Source: an uncultured Mailhella sp.
GTDB taxonomy: Bacteria > Desulfobacterota > Desulfovibrionia > Desulfovibrionales > Desulfovibrionaceae
Direction of reading: 5' to 3'
Assembly (NCBI RefSeq): GCF_963931295.1
Contig: NZ_OZ007001.1
Coordinates: 248,001-312,000 of the forward strand
Length of the DNA: 64,000 bases
Both the position numbers and the translations under genes were made by a program. The notes under the pieces were generated by a model. The model made no database searches and was not told the origin of the DNA. It saw only the letters and a program-made list of their open reading frames with translations. This document shows, piece by piece, positions 25,269-34,026 of the stretch; the stretch's first letter is position 1; every line of letters starts with the position of its first letter.

Positions 25269-25964
25269 TTGAAAAAAACAGAACGACTGTCCGACAGAGT
25301 GGCTGAAAGCATTCTGTCCATGATTACCGTGGACAGAACCCTCAAGCCGGGCGACAAGCTGCCCAATGAACTGGAACTCGCCAGCCAACTCGGCGTGAGC
25401 CGCATCACTCTGCGGGAGGGCATACGCATGCTCGCCGCCCGCAACGTTCTGGAAATACGACGAGGCCGAGGCACCTACGTGCGCGAAGACTTCAAGGAAC
25501 GCTCGTTCCGCGAACTGCACGACGTGCCGACCGCCGAAGGCAGCGCCGAATCCGTGTATGAAATGCGCATGATCTTTGAACCCGAGGTCGCCTACTACGC
25601 CACGCTCCGCGCCACGGAAAGCGAAATGATGCATATCTGCGAGCTCGCCAAGCGCATCGCCTCCGGCGATCCCGAGGATCCGCGCCTGCTGGAGGACGAA
25701 AAAACCTTCCATCGCGCCATCGCCCGGGCCACGCACAACGAATTCATGAACCGGCTCATGCCCGTGCTCCAGGAAGCCTTCGAGCAGGCCATGGACCTCG
25801 CGCCCCGTCATCCCGAAGCCCTGCACCGCAGCCGCTACGATCATCAGCTCATTCTCGACTTCATGGTCAGCAGAAACGCCGAAGGCGCGAGGAGCGCCAT
25901 GAAGATACACATTCTGCACATCATGGACGCCCTGAACCTGACGCCGGCAAGAATCGGCGAATAA
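25269..25964 (+). CDS. GntR-family (FadR subfamily) transcriptional regulator
   Basis: About 231 residues from a TTG start with GGAG six bases upstream; an earlier in-frame TTG at 25254 is less well placed. The winged helix-turn-helix (about 5-70) has the GntR pattern LKPGDKLPNELELASQLGVSRITLREGIRML and RRGRGTYV. The C-terminal helical FCD domain (about 85-220) has the Asp/His pattern (EPEVAYYATLRA, FHRAIARATHNEF, HQLILDFMV) that binds a metal and an organic acid. It lies 136 bp after the dehydrogenase and probably regulates it. Confidence 0.93.
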   Translation: MKKTERLSDRVAESILSMITVDRTLKPGDKLPNELELASQLGVSRITLREGIRMLAARNVLEIRRGRGTYVREDFKERSFRELHDVPTAEGSAESVYEMRMIFEPEVAYYATLRATESEMMHICELAKRIASGDPEDPRLLEDEKTFHRAIARATHNEFMNRLMPVLQEAFEQAMDLAPRHPEALHRSRYDHQLILDFMVSRNAEGARSAMKIHILHIMDALNLTPARIGE

Positions 25965-25998
25965 CCAGAACCGCCCCTTGAAGGGGCGGTTCTGGTTT
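25963..25998 (+). terminator. Hairpin after the GntR gene, also an IS200 end
   Basis: A near-perfect 16-bp stem AACCAGAACCGCCCCT / AGGGGCGGTTCTGGTT with a TG-A loop starts at the stop codon of the regulator and is followed by TTTG. It can terminate that gene and also corresponds in position to the right-end hairpin of the decayed IS200. Confidence 0.7.
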
Positions 25999-25999
25999 G

Positions 26000-26520
26000 T
26001 CCCTGTAAAGGGTCTGTTACTCGGCGGCCCTCTTGGGAGGGCCCGGTCTCGGCTCCTGCCGCAGCGTTATTTCCTGCTGCTTGCAAACAAGCTGACGGGC
26101 CGTTCCACCAAACTATACTGATCAGTTGTCTCGCTCTTCCTGCCCCCGTACATATTGATGATCTCGCCTCATTTACTCCCACCGTGCTGAAAAAACAGCC
26201 GGTGCACCAGAAATGACGATTGCCGAACTTATGGCGCAGATGCGGAAAACTCTCGAATATCATCAGAGAGCTCTTCCTTTTCAAATCCCCCATTACCTGC
26301 GCCACGCTATACTCTGGTGGAATCTTGATGCGCATATGGTATGGTCCATACACGCATTTGCTTCTACTCTCTCTATTTCTTTGCATTCACAAAGTTTTCT
26401 CAGAATTTCTCCTTTCGTTCCGCGATACTTTCCGTATATCGGCTTGCGTCTGAATTTCGGAGCGAAAAGTATATGATACTTGCAGGTCCAACGGGTATGA
26501 TTTAAACCCTGGTCATTCAT
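26000..26520 (-). pseudogene. Frameshifted IS200 transposase remnant
   Basis: One frame encodes the N-terminal part (NHTRWTCKYHILFAPKFRRK, GEILRKLCECKEIERVEANACMDH) and another frame the C-terminal part (RIKIPPEYSVAQVMGDLKRKSS, then KFGNRHFW). The break falls in the HUH motif, which no longer reads HIH. The catalytic Tyr region after STVGVNEA is also lost. The gene cannot make active transposase. Confidence 0.85.
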
Positions 26521-26650
26521 TGCTGGGTTCCTTTGTGCATGGATTTCGAGTCGAGACAACTTGTTATCTCACAAAGGAACCCTCTTTTTAACTTATTTAA
26601 AGGCTTCGCCTTTTTGGAACTCCCCGCATAGAGGGGAGTTTTCGGGCTTA

Positions 26651-26680
26651 AAAAGCAGGACGCCCCTATTCGGGGCGTCC
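26651..26680 (-). terminator. Terminator after the second effector gene
   Basis: A perfect 9-bp stem GGACGCCCC/GGGGCGTCC with a five-base loop is followed on the minus strand by TGCTTTTTA, 30 bp past the stop codon at 26710. Confidence 0.85.
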
Positions 26681-26709
26681 GTTTCAGCATGCTCCTGCGC
26701 TGCGCCTTG

Positions 26710-29700
26710 TCACGCCTGCCGGTCGTTCAGCGCCGGACGGCTCATTTCGAACGCCGTGCAGACGTGCGAGCCGTCGGGCCGGATGAGGAACTGTTCATGG
26801 AACTGCAGAGGAAGCGTCGGGTCGCCGTTGATGTCCATGACTATGGAGCCGTCCGCCTGCTCCACCGCGCTCATCATGAACGCGCCGTGCTCGTTGTACT
26901 GCAGGCCCGGAAACACGCCGCTCATGAACCTCGCCGCAATGAGCGGCGTCTGCGAAAACGCCTGCGCCACCCGCAGGAACTGCGTTTCGGAATGCGTCAT
27001 GCCCCGCCAGAAATCCAGAATCGGACGCAGCACCGGGTGATCCTCGGAAATCTCATGCCTCGGAATCTTCACCGGATGCACGCTCAGAGACGTGCCGTCC
27101 GCCTTCGTGAAGCGCAACGTCGCGCTCTGGCCCTGCCGCACGAAATCCTCGCCGAGCCGGTACACGCTCTCCGGCGTGACGTCGCGCATGGACGTCATTT
27201 CCAGACTCATGCGGACATCGTTGAGCGAAAGGGAACTGCCGGGTTCGATCAGTTCCAGCAGCTTCCGCGGCGGCACGCCCAGACCGCTGTTGTGGAACAG
27301 CTTCCACTCGTTGCTCCCCGGAAACGCCTCTCCCTCCACAAGCTTCACCCGCTCATGATACGCCGTGTCCACGGCGTCCAGCATGCGGGCCACGGCGTCC
27401 ATGCCCTTCGCCGAGGCCGGCATGGGCCCCAGACGTCCTCCAGTAAAGATGTCCCACAGACGCGGCAGCGACAGCGGCCCTCCGCCGTCATGCATGGCCG
27501 CCAGAATCTCTTCCGCGGAAGAGGCCACCCATTCCCGCAGCATGTCCTTGCGCGGCGACGACTTCGCCGACTCCATGAGCGGCGACAGCACCGCGGCCAG
27601 CGTGTCCCAGTCTCCCCGCGAAAGCGGCGGGTTGTGTCCGGCAAAGCTCAAATAATAGTCGGGAATGCTGTCTCTGCCGCCCAGCGTCTTGAGCTCCGTC
27701 ATGATGCCGTTGTGCCCGCCAGGAATCTCGCTCGGATGCGTCGCACGCGCGTCGTACCAGCGGGAAAAGCGCGCCGCGTCTCCCCGTCCGCCGACGGCTT
27801 CCATTTCTCCGCGCACGGCGTTCATCATGTCGAACATCGCGGTCGTCATGCGCTCGTCCTTCGGCTTGAGGCCGCGCTCCCGCAGCCAGAGCAGCGCGCC
27901 CGCCGTGCTCTCTGCCGCCGCAGAGCGCATGGCATCGGCAAGCGCCCCCGCCTGCGCCGGGGAAAGATGCGACGCGCCGATGAGAAGCGCCGCCCGCAGC
28001 GCGTTTTCCACGCCTTCCGCGTCGCCGGGCAGCGCGTCGCGCATGGCGAGATATTTGCCCACCAGAGCATGCGTTTCCATAAACACCTGTCGCGCCGTGA
28101 CGCCGGGAGTGCCCAGCGAAACCAGATCGCGCACGAACGATGCGCTGCAGGCCGCCGAGGCGATGGAGGCAAGCACGTTCGCGTCGCGCAGGCCGAAAAG
28201 CTGCGCGGCCTCCTTCATGGCCGCCTTTTCCGCCGCGGTAAATCCCGCAGCCACGCCGTTCGTCACCGCTCGTGCCGCAAGCGCGTCCACGGCGGCCATC
28301 GTCCGGTGCAGGCGCTCCATTTCCTGAACGAGCGCCCCTTCCGCCGCCGCGCGCACCGCCGCAGGATCCACGGCCCGGCCCGCATCCACGGCAGCCTTCG
28401 TCACGTCGGCAGCCGCCCGCCGCACCGCTTCGCGCATGGGTTCGAGATTCACGCGCTCCATGTCGATGCCGGATAAGTCCCGCTTTGCCGCAGCCTCGGC
28501 CATCAGCGCCCGAAATTCCCCCGTGTGCGGAACAACGCCGCGCGTCCCTTCGGGAATCAGCGTGGAGAGCACCGCCTCCATCATGGAAAGATTGTCCGCG
28601 GCCAGACGTCCGGCCCGCTCGTCCGCAAGACCGGCCGCCACGGCGGGATCCATCGCCGGAAGACGCACGCCCGCCGCGCCCACGAAGTCGCGCACCGTAT
28701 CGGAAAGCCGGTTCAGCGGAACATCCCTCTGAAACGTGCTCTCGGTAAACGCCGCTCCCCGCCGACGCATCTCCCGCACGTCGGCTCCCGGCGCGGGCGC
28801 GTTGAACATGTCGAGCTTCATGCCGCTGCGCTGCTCGTCGCTCATGGCGGAAATGAGCTGCTGACCGAATATCTGAAGCGCTCCCGCCATGGGCAGCATT
28901 CTTGCCGAAATCATCATGGCGTCCCGTCCGTAGGCCCCGCTGCGCATCGCGGCCGCCGCAGAATTGAGTTCCGAGGCCAGGCGTCCGAACTTCGTCACCG
29001 CGCGCGACACCATTTCCGGCAGCATCTGCTGCGGCACGCCGCGACGCGCCAGAATCAGCGAAAGGGCGTTTTCCAGCACGGCGTTCCTGTCGCGGGCGCC
29101 GAAATCTCCTTCCATCGCGTGGGTTGCGGCATCCAGCGACAGCGTGAGCCCCACCAGACGGTCGAGAAAAAACTCGTCGAGCGGCGCGCCGTCGTGCAGC
29201 AGCGGCTCCAGCAGCACGTCGCCGAACATCATGGCGTTGATGTAGCGCGGCATGGTTTCCGGCGTGAGCGGCGGATCCAGCTTCACGGGCGGGTTCTGCG
29301 CCATCACGGCCAGTTCCTGAAGCAGCGGCAGATGCTCTTCCAGCAGTTTCTCCACCGCCTCGGAAAGCGCGTCGAATACCTCCCTGCCGTCGGGAATGTG
29401 CATCGGCGAGACGCTCCCGAGCCTTTCCCGCGCAAGCGCCTCCACCTCGGGATGATGCCCCACGGCCACGGCAAAGCTCGCAGGCAGACCGTGACGCTGC
29501 ATGGCCACGCCCGCCGCCAGCTTGCCCATCATCTCCACCTGACAGGCCCTGATTTCCGAGGCGCGCTCCTCGCGCGTGGACAGCGGCCCCGAACGCACGA
29601 TGAGCTTGTTGCAGAGCGCGCTCATGCCGTCCGCCCCGAGCTCGCTCTGCGCTTCGTGAAGCGCCGCCAGAATGTCCGCGGGCTTCTCTTCCGCCGCAAC

Positions 29701-30423
29701 GGCCTCCAGCTCCTCGGCGCTCAGAGAGCGCGCCAGATCCATGTCCTGCGCGCAGGCGTCGGCAAAGGCCCGCTCAAAATCCCGAAAGTCAAACACCTGC
29801 AGGCCGCGGGCAAGTTCGCGGTCGAGCTCGCGGGCGAAAAAGCCGTTCCGGCCTTCCAGCGGACCGCGCATCCGCAGCATGAGCGCCCGCGCGGCCCGGT
29901 TCTTCTCGTCGTCGCAAAGATCCGGCAGACGGCTCAGCATGCCCTCAAACTTCGGACACATTTCCGAAAGAACGTACGACTTCAGCGCCGCCGCCTGCTG
30001 CGCTTCGTCGCCGAGCGGCAGGCCGCGCGAGGCCGCAAACCACGCAAACGACGAGGCGTGTCCCGCCGGAAGGTTGCCGCGGCGGACAAGCTCCGCGCCC
30101 GCAATGGACGCAAGCTGCATGTTCAGCGCAAGCTGCGTCTGCCGCACCGCCCCCGCCGTGAGCGGCTTGCCGCTCTGCATGAGCTCGTCGAGCGGAGCGC
30201 GCACCGCGCCGAGCTGCGCCGCGTAGGCCGGATGCTGAGAAATGGCCGTCATGAACGCCTGCACCGCCGCCCGATTCTCCTCGGCGCGGGCCGACTCGAA
30301 ATGCTTCTTCAGGCCGTGCAGCGCGCTGCCCTGCCGCAGATCGTCGGCGGCGGGGGCATGAAACTGCACATTGTCGTCAAGAACGGAAACGTTCTGAAAC
30401 AGCGTGTTCAGATCAACAGGCAT
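26710..30423 (-). CDS. Putative giant type III secreted effector (1237 residues)
   Basis: 1237 residues without a Sec signal, starting MPVDLNTLFQNVSV. Most of it is Ala-rich helix, consistent with a long helical effector. The last ~70 residues are strand-rich (YNEHGAFMMSAVEQADGS...FLIRPDGSH). It shares with the 596-residue protein at 10942 the GKPLTAGAVRQ-type segment near residue 85, an SLSLNDVRMS segment and the terminal domain, so the two are probably one family with a variable middle. No protease, kinase, ligase or ADP-ribosyltransferase motif is recognised. GAGGAGG precedes the ATG. It is the second gene after a CesT-like chaperone, 19 bp downstream, opposite to the order in the first locus. 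Confidence 0.65.
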   Translation of the reverse strand: MPVDLNTLFQNVSVLDDNVQFHAPAADDLRQGSALHGLKKHFESARAEENRAAVQAFMTAISQHPAYAAQLGAVRAPLDELMQSGKPLTAGAVRQTQLALNMQLASIAGAELVRRGNLPAGHASSFAWFAASRGLPLGDEAQQAAALKSYVLSEMCPKFEGMLSRLPDLCDDEKNRAARALMLRMRGPLEGRNGFFARELDRELARGLQVFDFRDFERAFADACAQDMDLARSLSAEELEAVAAEEKPADILAALHEAQSELGADGMSALCNKLIVRSGPLSTREERASEIRACQVEMMGKLAAGVAMQRHGLPASFAVAVGHHPEVEALARERLGSVSPMHIPDGREVFDALSEAVEKLLEEHLPLLQELAVMAQNPPVKLDPPLTPETMPRYINAMMFGDVLLEPLLHDGAPLDEFFLDRLVGLTLSLDAATHAMEGDFGARDRNAVLENALSLILARRGVPQQMLPEMVSRAVTKFGRLASELNSAAAAMRSGAYGRDAMMISARMLPMAGALQIFGQQLISAMSDEQRSGMKLDMFNAPAPGADVREMRRRGAAFTESTFQRDVPLNRLSDTVRDFVGAAGVRLPAMDPAVAAGLADERAGRLAADNLSMMEAVLSTLIPEGTRGVVPHTGEFRALMAEAAAKRDLSGIDMERVNLEPMREAVRRAAADVTKAAVDAGRAVDPAAVRAAAEGALVQEMERLHRTMAAVDALAARAVTNGVAAGFTAAEKAAMKEAAQLFGLRDANVLASIASAACSASFVRDLVSLGTPGVTARQVFMETHALVGKYLAMRDALPGDAEGVENALRAALLIGASHLSPAQAGALADAMRSAAAESTAGALLWLRERGLKPKDERMTTAMFDMMNAVRGEMEAVGGRGDAARFSRWYDARATHPSEIPGGHNGIMTELKTLGGRDSIPDYYLSFAGHNPPLSRGDWDTLAAVLSPLMESAKSSPRKDMLREWVASSAEEILAAMHDGGGPLSLPRLWDIFTGGRLGPMPASAKGMDAVARMLDAVDTAYHERVKLVEGEAFPGSNEWKLFHNSGLGVPPRKLLELIEPGSSLSLNDVRMSLEMTSMRDVTPESVYRLGEDFVRQGQSATLRFTKADGTSLSVHPVKIPRHEISEDHPVLRPILDFWRGMTHSETQFLRVAQAFSQTPLIAARFMSGVFPGLQYNEHGAFMMSAVEQADGSIVMDINGDPTLPLQFHEQFLIRPDGSHVCTAFEMSRPALNDRQA

Positions 30424-30442
30424 GGCAGCCTCCTCTTCGGGG

Positions 30443-30913
30443 TCAGACCCGCATCATGTTCTGCATGGCGGCAAGGGTGTCGTCTTCCGGGGGCTCTCCT
30501 CCGGCAAGTCTTTCCTGCTCCGCGCACAGGCGGCGCAGCTCTTCTCTCCACTCTTCCGTCAGCGTCAGCACGGCGTCGAGCTTCTTCACAAAGTCTTCCG
30601 GCGAAAGACCGTACACGGGAAGCGCATAGTTCATGCCAACCATGTTGGCGGAGGCATCGTAGCTGAGCGCCCCGCCCCGGGTCTGCATGAAAAGAAAGTT
30701 GGCGGCCAGAAGCCGACGCAGCACTTCGCCGTCGCGCCAGCCCGCAAGGGGCCCCACTTCCGCGTAGATCACGAACATCTGCTGCGCCTCCAGCCACTGG
30801 ATCAGCAGTCCGCGGCCGTCGAGCATCAGATACGCGGCCCCGGCGTCGGAAAGCCGAATATCCAGTCCGGTTTCCCTGTTCAGCGCTTCAATGTAGGAAA
30901 GGCTCTGATCCAT
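30443..30913 (-). CDS. CesT-family type III secretion chaperone
   Basis: 156 residues from the ATG with AAAGGAG seven bases upstream; the frame stays open a further 56 codons without support. The pattern is CesT-like: an N-terminal helix SLSYIEALNRETGL, paired strands (AAYLMLDGRGLLIQW, MFVIYAEVGPL), the helix EVLRRLLAANFLFMQTRGGALSYD containing the LxxNxxxxxTxG-like chaperone pattern, and a long acidic C-terminal helix. The tail ends in MMRV, like the MLRV of the first chaperone. It begins a two-gene operon with the 1237-residue effector candidate and should hold that protein's N-terminus before export. Confidence 0.75.
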   Translation of the reverse strand: MDQSLSYIEALNRETGLDIRLSDAGAAYLMLDGRGLLIQWLEAQQMFVIYAEVGPLAGWRDGEVLRRLLAANFLFMQTRGGALSYDASANMVGMNYALPVYGLSPEDFVKKLDAVLTLTEEWREELRRLCAEQERLAGGEPPEDDTLAAMQNMMRV

Positions 30914-30939
30914 GATGACGCTCCTTTCACGCTTTTCCA

Positions 30940-30955
30940 TGCAAAATCCGTGCCG
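30940..30955 (-). promoter_or_regulatory. Sigma-54 promoter of the second effector operon
   Basis: The minus strand reads CGGCACGGATTTTGCA. Only the first base departs from TGGCAYR-N4-TTGCW, and GG (-24) and GC (-12) are ten bases apart. The predicted start near 30929 leaves a leader of about 16 bases that contains the AAAGGAG ribosome site. Together with the matching site at 12831 this points to shared control. Confidence 0.7.
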
Positions 30956-31142
30956 TGGACAACGCCGCCCGCGAGGAACAAAGAACGGACGCTCCGCGAA
31001 AGAGCATACGAAGATTCCGCCTTCCGCCGAACGCGGCAAGGCGCGGAAGCGTCCGAACTTCGGCGCGCAGGCTCCCGGCACTCTTTTTCAGTATGGCACA
31101 GGGGCAAACAGCGCACAAGAACAAAAGACGCCCGCCGCGCCG

Positions 31143-32477
31143 TCACACCATGGCGGAGAAAAGAAAGAGCGCGTGCAGCGCGCACGCCAGAACAACGAAC
31201 GCCTTCTCCGCGCGGCCTCCTGCACCATGCCCGGCGCAGGTCATGGTCAGGCCGCCGCGGGGGCAGACGTTCAGGCAGTCGCGGCACAATGTGCAGGAGA
31301 GTCCGGGGCCTCCGGCTTCGAGACGTTCTTTCGTGAGCGCGCCGTAGCGGCAGACGCGCGTACACGCGCCGCAGAGCGTACACGCGGAGGAACGCCGCAC
31401 GCGCCAGGGGGAAAGACGGCCCGCAAGGCAGGAGAGCAGCCCCAGCGGACAAATCAGAGTGCAGTAGGCGGCCCAGCCTCTGCGGCGGCTGACGAAGAAG
31501 GCTGCGGGAATCATGACGAGCCCCAGCGCCGCGCCGCAGGCCACGGCCGCAGGCAGCGACGCAACATGGCGAAGCGCCAGCGCCGCCAAGCAGACCAGCA
31601 GAAGCGAAAGCGCGCGCCAGCGCAGCGGTCCGGGATGCGGCGAAGGCTTTGCGCGGGACGCGGCCCATGCGTCCCACGAGCCGAAGTAGCACAAATGACT
31701 GCACCACGCGGCCCCGAGCACGAGCACCGACACGGCAAACAAAAGAGGCATGAATCCGGCCGCGCCGCGGTACAGCGCTCCGGCCACGATGACGCCCGGC
31801 ACGGGAATGTGCCATTCGCCGGTCATGGAAAACAGCGACCAGCCCGCAAGCGAAAGAAAAAACTGCGCGAAGAACACCACGGAAAACAGCCGCCACGCAA
31901 AGAGGCGCGTCCGGCCCGCCTGTTTTGCGTCGGCCAGTCGGGCGCACAGCCACGCGCTCCAGCATCCGGCCGCGAGCGCCTGCATCACGCCGAAGCCCGG
32001 AACAAGTCTGTGAACGAGCATGAGCTGCGGAGCCACGCGCGCCATGCAGAAGAGCGGCGCAAAAGCGAGCAGAAAGGCCGCCGCCTGCATGAATTCCCGC
32101 TCACGGCCGCGGCAAAACCACGCACGGCCCGCCTTCGCCGAGGTCGGCAGGGCCGCGCCCGCGGTGAAGGCCGTCACCGCCAGCATGATGACGGCAAGAC
32201 GCGTCCAGGGTCTGCCCAGGGCCACGCGCATTTCCATGAGACTCTGCGTGGTGACCAGCCACTCCCCCGCAAGCAGCAGAAGCAGGGCCGCCGCGAGCGG
32301 ACGCATCCAGGCGCGCCGCGTCAGGCACATGAGCGCCCAGACGATGAGCGCCGCGGCCTCGCCCGTCTGCCCTGCGCGCCACACATGCGCCGCCGCCAGC
32401 GCGAGCGCGGGCACAAAAAACACGGGTGCAATCCAGGCGCGCGCAGCCTTTTCTCCGCTTCCGCCGTTCTGATGCAT
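31143..32477 (-). CDS. NapH-like membrane 4Fe-4S ferredoxin protein
   Basis: 444 residues with about nine hydrophobic segments and two cytoplasmic-type cysteine motifs, WCSHLCYFG (about 270) and YCTLICPLG (about 340). Two 4Fe-4S ferredoxin motifs follow near the C-terminus: CTLCGACTRVCR and CTLCRDCLNVCP (about 365-380 and 395-410), then one last helix. This is the NapH/CcoG-like quinol-to-periplasm electron transfer layout, larger than NapH (~290 residues). GGAGG precedes ATG 32477. It is about 1.1 kb upstream of and divergent from nrfHA, so a role in anaerobic respiration or redox maturation is plausible; its partner is unknown. Confidence 0.78.
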   Translation of the reverse strand: MHQNGGSGEKAARAWIAPVFFVPALALAAAHVWRAGQTGEAAALIVWALMCLTRRAWMRPLAAALLLLLAGEWLVTTQSLMEMRVALGRPWTRLAVIMLAVTAFTAGAALPTSAKAGRAWFCRGREREFMQAAAFLLAFAPLFCMARVAPQLMLVHRLVPGFGVMQALAAGCWSAWLCARLADAKQAGRTRLFAWRLFSVVFFAQFFLSLAGWSLFSMTGEWHIPVPGVIVAGALYRGAAGFMPLLFAVSVLVLGAAWCSHLCYFGSWDAWAASRAKPSPHPGPLRWRALSLLLVCLAALALRHVASLPAAVACGAALGLVMIPAAFFVSRRRGWAAYCTLICPLGLLSCLAGRLSPWRVRRSSACTLCGACTRVCRYGALTKERLEAGGPGLSCTLCRDCLNVCPRGGLTMTCAGHGAGGRAEKAFVVLACALHALFLFSAMV

Positions 32478-33485
32478 GATCTTCCCTCCAGATGATTCCG
32501 TCGCCCCGCATTTTGCCGGACGAGCTGATGCTGCGTCGCAGCGCCCGACGCGCCGCACTCCGCAGATGCGCAAAACAATGCCGCCACGCGCGGCGCAATT
32601 TCAACGGCGTGCCTCCGCCGCAAGCCGTCATGTCTCCGGGCGTGCCTCCGACGCACATCCGAAACGCCGTCTCCGCCCGCGCCTTTGCCCGTGCCCGCCC
32701 GCCGCCGATGCCCGCGCTCTCCCGGCATCCCGCCGACGAACAGACGACGCCCGGGAAAGCGCCGTTCCGGCACGCTGCGCAGCTCGCACTATTCCGAGGC
32801 TCCCCGCCGCCTGCGGGATTCCGCGCCCTTGCTTTTCCCGCAAGCCCGCAAGTTCGACTTCCGCATTCCCCGGATGGTCAACGCCCTTTCCGGCGCGCCC
32901 TTCATCCGAGTACGTGTCCGCCGGGCCCCGGGTCGGGTTACACCGGCGTCCGCCCGTTCCCCGCCTGCGCAACATCTCAGCTACCCGCTGCCCGCAGGAC
33001 CTCCACGCTGCATTCCCCCGACGCTCGTCCGCCAAACTCCGGGCCGACCTCGGCGCACATTCGAGACGCCCGTCTCCGCCCGCGCATGGTTCTGTTTCCC
33101 GCGCGGGTTCTGCCGTCTCCCCGAGATTCGCTCTCCCCTGTTCCCCGCATTCGATCCCACACTCCTTTTCCTGCGCTTTCCCCGCACTTCTGCCTAACTC
33201 CGCATCGCCTTTTTGCGCCTCATTTGTGAAAAATCGTTACAATTTTCGCACTCGCTGCGCAACATATCTGCAGCGCCGCGCATCTCCGCCCCCCGCGTTC
33301 CGGCCGACGCCGCAACTGCGCCGCAACGTCTCCCGCCGATCACAGTGCGCCAATATAAAACAACATCTTCTCTCCCGCCGTGACTGCGATCATGCTTTCG
33401 TTTCCGTCCGTTCCCTTTTCACAATACCCCAAAGCCGGACCCGTCAACGATTTCTTCCCGATTTTTTTGTCAAGAAGCCCTCTTT
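32478..33485. other. Long GC-rich gap between napH-like gene and nrf promoter
   Basis: No supported gene. Many overlapping Arg/Pro-rich open frames on both strands, none with a ribosome site. GC falls sharply after about 33225 towards the nrf promoter. Confidence 0.4.
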
Positions 33486-33528
33486 TGTGATTTAAATCAC
33501 AGTTATTTTTCCTCCGGCACGCTATACC
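33486..33528 (+). promoter_or_regulatory. nrf promoter with Crp/Fnr-type operator
   Basis: A perfect palindrome TGTGATTTAAATCACA (33486-33501) precedes a -10-like TATACC (33523-33528). If transcription starts near 33535, the palindrome is centred at about -41.5, the classic class II activator position for Crp/Fnr-family proteins. The candidate regulator is a nitrite- or NO-responsive member such as HcpR; identity is inference. The leader to nrfH is about 33 bases. Confidence 0.75.
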
Positions 33529-33567
33529 GGAAGCGCCGTGTGTTTTCATAAACCAGGGAGGAGAGCC

Positions 33568-34026
33568 ATGAAAGCGTCCAGACACGGTCCATGGAAAATG
33601 CTGCTGGGGGGCACCGCGCTGGGAGCTGTGCTGGTGCTTCTTGCAGCCGCCGGAATGCAATTTTCCGACTCAAGACCATTCTGTTCCACCTGTCACGTCA
33701 TGCGCGAAGCCGCGCTCACGCACAGCCTCTCGCCGCATGCCGACCTCGCGTGCAACGAATGTCACGCGCCCCACAATCTGCTCGCCAAGCTGCCGTTCAA
33801 GGCGCAGGAAGGTCTGCGCGACGTCGTCGCCAACCTGCAGGGCAAGGAAGCGCCGCTCCTCGCGCGGCTGGAAACCCGGGAAGTGGTCAACGCCAATTGT
33901 CGCGCCTGTCACCGGGTCACCAATGAAGACGTCATGATGGCCAAGCCCTACTGCGTGGACTGCCACCGGGCCATGGCGCATCAGAAGAAAACCCCCGTCA
34001 GCTACAGGGAGGCGGCAGATGAATAA
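33568..34026 (+). CDS. nrfH: Cytochrome c nitrite reductase small subunit NrfH
   Basis: 152 residues of the NapC/NrfH family. A single N-terminal membrane anchor (about 11-30) is followed by four haem-binding motifs: CSTCH (39-43, with the axial Met at 45 typical of the first NrfH haem), CNECH (62-66), CRACH (111-115) and CVDCH (129-133). It oxidises menaquinol and passes electrons to NrfA in the periplasm. The start at ATG 33568 has GGGAGG upstream. It overlaps nrfA by 8 bp. Confidence 0.97.
   Translation: MKASRHGPWKMLLGGTALGAVLVLLAAAGMQFSDSRPFCSTCHVMREAALTHSLSPHADLACNECHAPHNLLAKLPFKAQEGLRDVVANLQGKEAPLLARLETREVVNANCRACHRVTNEDVMMAKPYCVDCHRAMAHQKKTPVSYREAADE

Larger units (their letters stand above)
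25963..26645 (-). mobile_element. Decayed IS200-family element
   Basis: Bounded by the hairpin at 25963-25998 and by an AACTCCCC/GGGGAGTT stem at 26618-26640, preceded by an AAAGGC-TTC-GCCTTT mini-hairpin. Layout matches the copy at 15.7-16.4 kb, but the transposase gene is broken. It has inserted directly between the GntR gene and the second effector operon. Confidence 0.75.

Noticed and set aside
26000..26520. Intact second IS200 transposase
   Set aside because: The reading frame is broken in the HUH region and the catalytic Tyr region is lost, so it is a pseudogene.
10464..30913. A complete T3SS locus
   Set aside because: No ATPase, secretin, export gate or needle genes are in the window; only effector/chaperone-like pairs are present.
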